Positions 6,858-11,460 of a stretch of 11,460 nucleotides of DNA are shown in pieces. The translations under genes and the position numbers were made by a program. How positions within the stretch are numbered: position 1 is the stretch's first letter; each line of letters begins with the position of its first letter. The notes below the pieces were generated by a model. It was not told where the DNA came from, did not search any database, and was given only the letters and a program-made list of their open reading frames with translations. The DNA is from Bacteroidota bacterium (GTDB taxonomy: Bacteria > Bacteroidota > Ignavibacteria > Ignavibacteriales > Ignavibacteriaceae), in NCBI GenBank assembly GCA_021796135.1, contig JAJYOQ010000096.1, positions 1 to 11,460 of the forward strand. The letters are read 5' to 3'.

Positions 6858-6865
6858 TAGTTTTG
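6858..6865 (+). promoter_or_regulatory. Possible Bacteroidota-type -7 element upstream of the cytochrome gene
   Basis: TAGTTTTG fits the TAnnTTTG -7 consensus known from Bacteroidota primary-sigma promoters and lies 38 nt before the ATG at 6904, leaving room for the ribosome binding site AAAGG (6893-6897). No convincing -33 TTTG is seen at the usual 19-21 bp upstream, and it is unknown whether this organism uses that consensus. Confidence 0.25.
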
Positions 6866-6903
6866 AATGTGAAAAATATTGAAAATAAGTTAAAGGTATA
6901 ATT

Positions 6904-8589
6904 ATGAAAACAAGGATTTCTTTTTTAATCTTATTAAGTCTGCTCTTTATTTTGAGCTTACAAAATAATATCTATTCCCAAACCTGTCAATCATGCCATA
7001 CTGCTGAAGCATCACTATGGGCGAACAGTAAACATTCACATTCACAAAGCGATGTAGCTACAGAACTTTCAGCTAATTGGGTTGGTCAGACGCCTGATTC
7101 AGTTATAGCCGGATCTCAAGCCGAAGATTGCATTTCATGTCATGCACCGACAGCAGACACAGTAAATGGGGGAATGACTGAAACTCAAGCAATGGGATAC
7201 TTCTTTTCGACAACCAGCGGCAAATATACCAGCAGCACACAACCGGCAAATACATCCGCATGGCCTAACGTTGATTGTCAGACTTGCCATCAAAGCGATA
7301 TGACAACATTCGGAGTATTTAATTCAGTTACAAAAACTTATGACGCTGTAAAAACAGCAAATGATTTATGCGGAAATTGTCACGGGACTGTGAGGCATCC
7401 AGATACTGACCACAGAATATATGATGCATGGCTTTCGAGTAAGCACGGGCATAAGGGTCAATCGGATGTAGCAGGTGAATTAGCGGCAAACGATACCGGT
7501 CTAACTCCCGCTCAAGTAATAGCAGGCGAAGACTGTATTGCATGTCATGCGCCTACTTCGGTAACGCTAAAAGGCGGTATGACAGAAGCTCAAGCGCTAG
7601 GTAATTTTTATACAACGACAAATGGCACATTCACCTCATCAACTGTTCCGGCAGATACAATAGATTTCCCGAATGTAAGCTGCATTGCCTGTCATAATCC
7701 TCATAACCCCGATGTCATTTCTTACTTTAATTCATCTACGAAAACGTATCAGGTTATGAGTAATTCTGATTCTTTATGCGGACAGTGTCACGGGAATTTA
7801 CGATTTCCGGGAACTAACCATTTAAGTTATAACATTAATTCCGGTACCGGTGGTCAAAATATTTCAAACATTACGTCAATGAACGGAATAAAGTGTATAG
7901 ACTGCCACATGTACAACACCGGAGTTGACGGATCCAGTTCTAATATGTTCAAAGGACACACATGGTCGGTATTTGTAAAAGAGCCTGACGGAAGTGTTGA
8001 TGCTTCTTGCACAAAGTGCCATTCAGCTATGACCGCGGATTCTTCTATAGCTTTAGTAGCTAAATGGAAAAGTGATTTCCAAGCTTTAGATTCAGTTGCA
8101 AATGCCAAAGTTACAACAGCATCCAGTAGTTTAAAAAATGCAAGTGATTCAGCTTATTTTTCGGAAGCTCAATTCAATATGACTTACGCGGAATCCGATG
8201 AAAGCGGCGGAATTCACAATCATCAATATAGCATTGCACTGCTTAATGATGCAATAAGTAAGGCAAGTACAATCATTACAGGAATTGCTGCAAATAAATA
8301 TACAAAGCCGTTAACATTTAACTTATCACAGAACTATCCAAATCCGTTTAATCCAACAACTATAATTACATTCGATATTGCGAGACCGGCTGATGTGACT
8401 GTCTCTGTCTATAATGTTCTAGGGCAGAACGTAGCGATATTGGTTAGCGAAAGAAAGAGTGTCGGCGAATATAGTGTTAGTTTTGACGGAAGTAAGCTTG
8501 CAAGTGGAGTTTATTTATACATGATAAGGGCAAAGGCAGCAGGCGGCGAATTGTTTCAGTCTGTAAAGAAGATGCTAATGATAAAATAA
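6904..8589 (+). CDS. Secreted nine-heme c-type cytochrome with C-terminal sorting domain
   Basis: The product is 561 aa. The signal peptide is about residues 1-25 (ends IYSQ). Nine CXXCH heme-attachment motifs start at Cys 28, 76, 125, 156, 211, 260, 292, 331 and 369. Residues about 37-170 and 174-306 are tandem copies of one three-heme module, each with a SKHxH segment, an ECISCHAP-like heme site, GGMTExQA and FNSxTKTY. Additional His (for example 44, 46, 181, 183) could serve as distal heme ligands. After a linker, residues about 470-561 form a beta-sandwich of the type A sorting / FlgD-like class, with QNYPNPFNPTTIITF and SGVYLYMIRA, a signal for type IX-like secretion to the surface in Bacteroidota and relatives. 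The likely role is extracytoplasmic or surface electron transfer; no catalytic heme with an unusual ligand motif (such as CXXCK) was seen. AAAGG precedes the ATG. It is monocistronic, ending in an intrinsic terminator. Confidence 0.92.
   Translation: MKTRISFLILLSLLFILSLQNNIYSQTCQSCHTAEASLWANSKHSHSQSDVATELSANWVGQTPDSVIAGSQAEDCISCHAPTADTVNGGMTETQAMGYFFSTTSGKYTSSTQPANTSAWPNVDCQTCHQSDMTTFGVFNSVTKTYDAVKTANDLCGNCHGTVRHPDTDHRIYDAWLSSKHGHKGQSDVAGELAANDTGLTPAQVIAGEDCIACHAPTSVTLKGGMTEAQALGNFYTTTNGTFTSSTVPADTIDFPNVSCIACHNPHNPDVISYFNSSTKTYQVMSNSDSLCGQCHGNLRFPGTNHLSYNINSGTGGQNISNITSMNGIKCIDCHMYNTGVDGSSSNMFKGHTWSVFVKEPDGSVDASCTKCHSAMTADSSIALVAKWKSDFQALDSVANAKVTTASSSLKNASDSAYFSEAQFNMTYAESDESGGIHNHQYSIALLNDAISKASTIITGIAANKYTKPLTFNLSQNYPNPFNPTTIITFDIARPADVTVSVYNVLGQNVAILVSERKSVGEYSVSFDGSKLASGVYLYMIRAKAAGGELFQSVKKMLMIK
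7012..7821 (+). repeat. Internal tandem duplication of a three-heme module
   Basis: The region encoding residues 37-170 (7012-7413) and that encoding residues 174-306 (7423-7821) align over essentially their full length at protein level, with a one-residue gap in the first copy and a two-residue gap in the second. Shared landmarks are SKHxH, QSDVAxEL, VIAG, DC-I-x-CHAP, GGMTExQA, FPN/WPNV, FNSxTKTY and LCGxCHG. Codons have diverged, so this is an old duplication and not a recent copy. Confidence 0.85.
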
Positions 8590-8675
8590 CCGTCGAAAAA
8601 TACCTCAGAAATAGATGATAATTTAAATATATTAAGAGGCATTCAGAAAGATAATTATTTTAATTATTTGAATAT

Positions 8676-8723
8676 CCGGGCTATAAGCAAAATGAAAACG
8701 CGCTTAAAGCCCGGCTTTTATTT
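8676..8723 (+). terminator. Intrinsic terminator after the cytochrome gene
   Basis: The arms CCGGGCTATAAGC (8676-8688) and GCTTAAAGCCCGG (8702-8714) pair at 12 of 13 positions around a 13-nt loop, giving a GC-rich stem base. The T-rich tail CTTTTATTT follows. It lies 87 nt after the cytochrome stop and separates that transcript from the efflux genes downstream. Confidence 0.78.
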
Positions 8724-8782
8724 CAGGGGAAGAAAATAGAGAGCAAATTTATTGACGTGATTAACAACTTTATTTTAGCAAT

Positions 8783-8800
8783 TTTGTTATATTTGTTATA
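8783..8800 (+). repeat. Two perfect tandem 9-bp repeats abutting a start codon
   Basis: TTTGTTATA occurs twice in tandem, ending 3 nt before the ATG at 8804. The second half creates TATATTTG (8788-8795), which fits the TAnnTTTG -7 promoter consensus and would give a very short leader. There is no purine-rich ribosome binding site. This could be a promoter, an operator or simple slippage. Confidence 0.5.
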
Positions 8801-8803
8801 TAT

Positions 8804-9130
8804 ATGAAATCTTATAAGTCAAAATATTTAATTCTTATTCTTATAGCCCTTTTTTTCTCTTCAACGAACGAAATATGTGCTAAAGAAGCGGAACAAAATT
8901 TTAATATTGAAAGCCATTCCTTTATTGAAACTGCAAATTATAGCCTAATTTCCTCAATCGATAAACTAAAAAATAATAATAAAAAACTTTTCAATCCTGA
9001 TTCATTCTTAACATCACATGATTCTTATTGTATCAACTATTTTGGGTCATATCGTTTTAGTGCGCTAAAATCCTTACCGAAAATCTTTCATAATAATATA
9101 TATATAGATATTTCCATTCTCCGTATTTAG
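8804..9130 (+). CDS. Small exported protein of unknown function upstream of RND efflux genes
   Basis: The product is 108 aa and not recognised. The N-terminus has Lys residues and then a hydrophobic run YLILILIALFFSS (about 8-20), with possible cleavage after EICA (26). The mature part of about 82 residues is rich in Asn, Ser, Ile, Tyr and Lys, has one His at 38, one at 72 and one at 96, and Cys76 in SHDSYCINYFGSYRF. No known domain is apparent. The only Met is the first residue, so the ATG is the only standard start, yet no ribosome binding site precedes it. It sits between the cytochrome terminator and the RND adaptor gene (93-nt gap), where many metal-efflux loci carry a small periplasmic accessory protein or an outer-membrane factor; it is far too short for the latter. 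It may be a lineage-specific accessory protein. Being a non-coding open frame cannot be excluded. Confidence 0.45.
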   Translation: MKSYKSKYLILILIALFFSSTNEICAKEAEQNFNIESHSFIETANYSLISSIDKLKNNNKKLFNPDSFLTSHDSYCINYFGSYRFSALKSLPKIFHNNIYIDISILRI

Positions 9131-9136
9131 CCATCC

Positions 9137-9144
9137 TACTTTTG
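9137..9144 (+). promoter_or_regulatory. Possible -7 element upstream of the RND adaptor gene
   Basis: TACTTTTG fits TAnnTTTG and lies 79 nt before the ATG at 9224. No clear -33 partner is visible. The motif is short enough to occur by chance in AT-rich DNA. Confidence 0.2.
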
Positions 9145-9223
9145 TCCGTTTCTCTAGAAATCACATAGAAGGTTACCTTTTAAGGATATTATTTTATATT
9201 AACAAAACAAAGAATTTTGAGAG

Positions 9224-10300
9224 ATGAAAATTAATAGTAAAAAGAAATTAACATTATCCATATTTATTTTTGTAATTCTTGCAGTTGCTGCATGGTATTT
9301 TATACAAAATAAAAAAAATAATCAGGACAATTCTTCAGTAAAAGACAGTCCAATCGGAATTTCACACGTTCAAATTGAAAATGGTGTTACAACAATTGAT
9401 TTAAGACCATCTGAACAGACTAACTCCGGAATAACAACAACTAAACTAGTTCAAACATTACATCAAGTTCAATTGGAAGCGTACGGCACCGTTGTTTCGA
9501 TTCAAGATTTAGCTAAGGATGCTCAAAGTTATGAGGCAGTTAAAGCTCAGTTGGAGAAATCAAGAGAAAATCTTTTAATTGCAAAGAAAAATTTTGAACG
9601 AATAAAGAGTTTATATGAAAAAAGTCTTACAAGCGAACAAGATTATCAAGCTTCACAGGCAGCTTTTTTATCCGATAAGGCAGATGTTAATTCCGCTTTT
9701 TCAAGTTTAATGAGTCAAAAAAGTTCTATTCTTGAGCAATGGGGATATAAGCTTTCAAATTGGATATTTAACGATACAGCTAAACTACAAAGACTGCTGT
9801 CATTTAATGACGTGCTTATACAAATATCATTGCCGCCAAATGAAATTAACATTAAGACTCCGGAAAGTATTTTCATAAATTCTTCTTCAGGTTTAAATAA
9901 TAGAATTTCCTGTAGATTTATTTCGGAAGGTCACCTTTCAAATGCGCAGTTTCAAACGAAAACACTTTATTATATCACAACTAATACTACTTTAAGCGGA
10001 GGAATGAATATAAAAGCATCTCTGCCAATCGGAAGAGAGCTGCCGGGAGTAATTGTTAGTGATTCATCAATTGTTTGGTATCAAGGGAAAGCCTGGATTT
10101 ACCGGGAAATATCTCCTAATAAATTTAATCGAGTATCGATTTCTGTTGATAATCCTATTGATTACGGATACTTTGTGCCAAATATAAACGGTATAATAAT
10201 TCCGGGATTGACCATTGTAAAAAGCGGCGTTCAGCTTTTATTATCAGAGGAGCTAACGCCGAGTCAAGGCAGCCAAAGCGGTGGGGGCGATAATGATTGA
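9224..10300 (+). CDS. RND efflux periplasmic adaptor (membrane fusion protein), compact form
   Basis: The product is 358 aa, anchored by an N-terminal membrane segment (about 9-27). The region LEAYGTVVSIQDL (84-96) opens a coiled-coil hairpin, with helix one about 100-133 and helix two about 136-168. QWGYKLSNWIF (172-182) and QISLPPNE (200-207) follow, then beta-rich domains and a C-terminal membrane-proximal part with VPNINGIIIPGLTIVKSG. The order fits RND adaptors of a known but less studied subgroup in which the hairpin follows YGTVVSxQDL directly; the usual paired biotinyl-lipoyl halves are not obvious. The role is to link the inner-membrane RND pump with an outer-membrane factor. No His/Met cluster of the CusB type is seen. 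Met is nearly absent from the mature N-terminus, so metal specificity is not indicated. The gene overlaps the pump gene by 8 bp; GAGAG immediately before the ATG is a weak ribosome binding site. Confidence 0.83.
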   Translation: MKINSKKKLTLSIFIFVILAVAAWYFIQNKKNNQDNSSVKDSPIGISHVQIENGVTTIDLRPSEQTNSGITTTKLVQTLHQVQLEAYGTVVSIQDLAKDAQSYEAVKAQLEKSRENLLIAKKNFERIKSLYEKSLTSEQDYQASQAAFLSDKADVNSAFSSLMSQKSSILEQWGYKLSNWIFNDTAKLQRLLSFNDVLIQISLPPNEINIKTPESIFINSSSGLNNRISCRFISEGHLSNAQFQTKTLYYITTNTTLSGGMNIKASLPIGRELPGVIVSDSSIVWYQGKAWIYREISPNKFNRVSISVDNPIDYGYFVPNINGIIIPGLTIVKSGVQLLLSEELTPSQGSQSGGGDND

Positions 10301-11460
10301 AGAACATGGATTATTAAATTCTGTTGTCAGGTTCTCACTTCGCTTTCGCGGGATTATAATAGCGTTAAGTATTCTTTTTATTGGTTATGGAATATACACA
10401 CTTACACAAGCAAAGTTCGGTGTCTTCCCGGAGTTTGCTCCTCCTCAAGCAGTCATTCAAACAGAAGCCCCCGGACTATCGCCGGAACAAGTTGAAGTTC
10501 TTGTTACCCAGCCAATTGAGAATACTGTAAATGGTATTGTCGGCATTTCCTCGCTTAGATCAAAATCAATTCAAGGAATTTCAGTTGTTACTGCTACCTT
10601 TAAAGAAGGCAGTAACATTTATATTGATCGTCAATTTGTAACGGAACGTCTCGCAACTTTAGCAGGTCAATTGCCGGCAGGAGTTAAACAGCCGGAGATG
10701 ACCCCGCTTGTTCCTTCTACCGGATTAACGCTTGTTATTGGTTTGACTTCAAGTGAAAAAACTCCGATGCAGCTTAGAACCTTTGCGGATTGGATTTTAA
10801 GACGAAGGCTACTTTCCGTACCCGGAGTTGCAAACGTTACAGTGTTTGGCGGTGAAGTAAAACAATTTCAAATTCAAGTTCATCCGGATAGACTTATTAA
10901 ATACAACTTGTCTATTGAAGAGGTACTTACAGCAGCCAAACGCGCTACTGCTGTGGAAGGTTCCGGATTCATTGAAAATAATAATCAGCGGATCGTGCTT
11001 CAAACGGAAGGTCAATCTATAACCGCTGCAGAACTTGCAAAAACAATTGTTGTTCATAAAAATAATTTGAATATTACTCTTGGCGATGTTGCCGATGTTT
11101 TGATAGCGCCGGAACCCCCGATAGGCAGCGCAACGATTGAAGGCAAAACCGGCGTAATGATGATGATTTACGGTCAGTATGGAACCAACACCCTTGAAGT
11201 TACTAAAAATGTTGAAGCTGCGCTAAATGGAATGCAGTCTGCATTCAGCTCCGAAAATATTAATCTGATAAAATTATTCCGTCCTGCAGACTTTATTCAT
11301 ACTGCGCTCGGCAATATTGAAGGTTCGCTTATGCTCGGCGCTATTTTAGTTGTTATTGTTTTGCTTCTTTTCCTTTTTAATTTTAGGACGGCTGCAATAT
11401 CATGCACAGCAATTCCTCTTTCGCTTCTTGCAGGAATTGTTGCCCTTCAATCTTTTGGGC
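10293..11460 (+). CDS. RND efflux pump, HME/CzcA-like subfamily, N-terminal part (cut by window edge)
   Basis: The frame is open from the ATG at 10293 to the right edge, about 389 codons of an expected roughly 1000-1050. GGGGG at 10283-10287, inside the adaptor gene, is a strong ribosome binding site, and the ATG overlaps the adaptor stop by 8 bp. The first transmembrane helix is about residues 19-37 (GIIIALSILFIGYGIYTLT). FGVFPEFAPPQAVIQTEAPG (42-61) and LSPEQVEVLVTQPIENTVNG (62-81) are the signature porter-domain opening of the heavy-metal-efflux (CzcA/CusA) RND family. RSKSIQGISVVTATFKEG and LRRRLLSVPGVANVTVFGG continue the pore domain. The second and third membrane helices begin near 347 (GSLMLGAILVVIVLLLFLF) and around 371. 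The proton-relay residues of helix 4 are beyond the window, so ion specificity cannot be read. It exports a cation or other compound from periplasm or inner membrane using the proton gradient. Confidence 0.93.
   Translation, partial: MIEEHGLLNSVVRFSLRFRGIIIALSILFIGYGIYTLTQAKFGVFPEFAPPQAVIQTEAPGLSPEQVEVLVTQPIENTVNGIVGISSLRSKSIQGISVVTATFKEGSNIYIDRQFVTERLATLAGQLPAGVKQPEMTPLVPSTGLTLVIGLTSSEKTPMQLRTFADWILRRRLLSVPGVANVTVFGGEVKQFQIQVHPDRLIKYNLSIEEVLTAAKRATAVEGSGFIENNNQRIVLQTEGQSITAAELAKTIVVHKNNLNITLGDVADVLIAPEPPIGSATIEGKTGVMMMIYGQYGTNTLEVTKNVEAALNGMQSAFSSENINLIKLFRPADFIHTALGNIEGSLMLGAILVVIVLLLFLFNFRTAAISCTAIPLSLLAGIVALQSFG

Noticed and set aside
7012..7821. Repeat in the cytochrome gene as a mobile element or recent duplication
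   Set aside because: The two copies align only at protein level with diverged codons, no flanking inverted repeats or transposase are present, and the units match heme modules.
7328..8108. Minus-strand open frames inside the cytochrome gene
   Set aside because: They are shadows of the nine-heme coding sequence, whose CXXCH pattern and domain order clearly fix the + frame.
8651..8667. ATAATTA-TTT-TAATTAT dyad after the cytochrome gene
   Set aside because: It is pure A/T low-complexity sequence just upstream of a much better GC-rich terminator, so it is most likely chance.
10809..11057. Minus-strand open frame inside the RND pump gene
   Set aside because: The + frame is unbroken from 10293 to the edge and matches the RND family throughout, so the antisense frame is incidental.

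Overview
The window looks like AT-rich chromosomal DNA from a member of the Ignavibacteria or a close relative in the Bacteroidota/Chlorobiota group. The strongest evidence is the end of the large cytochrome gene, a C-terminal domain opening with NLSQNYPNPFNPTT and closing with KLASGVYLYMIRA. This type A sorting / FlgD-like domain is very common on secreted proteins of that group. The secreted cytochrome, the Met-rich exported protein and the RND-type efflux genes suggest an anaerobic or facultative organism that respires through exported multiheme cytochromes and handles soft metals such as copper. The species assignment is inference.

Layout. (1) 16-1448, + strand: an extremely Met-rich exported protein, then an outer-membrane barrel-type protein that carries its own Met-rich loop. 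They are 2 nt apart. (2) 1597-4660, + strand: a compact five-gene group of an ArsR-rhodanese fusion regulator, an OsmC-family protein, a nucleoside phosphorylase-like protein, a class I SAM-dependent methyltransferase and a DsrE-family protein. A 9-bp-arm inverted repeat lies just upstream of the regulator gene. (3) 4672-6742, - strand: an OmpR/CusR-type response regulator whose 3' end overlaps the 5' end of its CusS-like sensor kinase gene. This pair converges on group 2 with 11 nt between. (4) 6904-8589, + strand: a nine-heme secreted cytochrome with an internal tandem duplication, transcribed divergently from the two-component pair and followed by a good intrinsic terminator (8676-8723). 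(5) 8804-11460, + strand: an unrecognised small exported protein, an unusual RND adaptor, and the start of a CzcA/CusA-type RND pump that runs off the right edge and overlaps the adaptor gene by 8 bp.

How the parts may work together (inference). Groups 1, 3 and 5 fit a soft-metal theme: periplasmic Met-rich binding, CusRS-like sensing and RND export. Group 2 fits handling of reactive sulfur (persulfide, sulfide or organic peroxide): the regulator carries a rhodanese domain with a Cys loop, OsmC is a thiol-dependent peroxidase family, and DsrE proteins are sulfur-handling. The least expected member is the nucleoside phosphorylase-like protein next to a methyltransferase. That combination is the best candidate here for an undescribed functional unit. 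No mobile element, tRNA, rRNA or CRISPR array was seen, and no gene-free stretch exceeds 300 bases.
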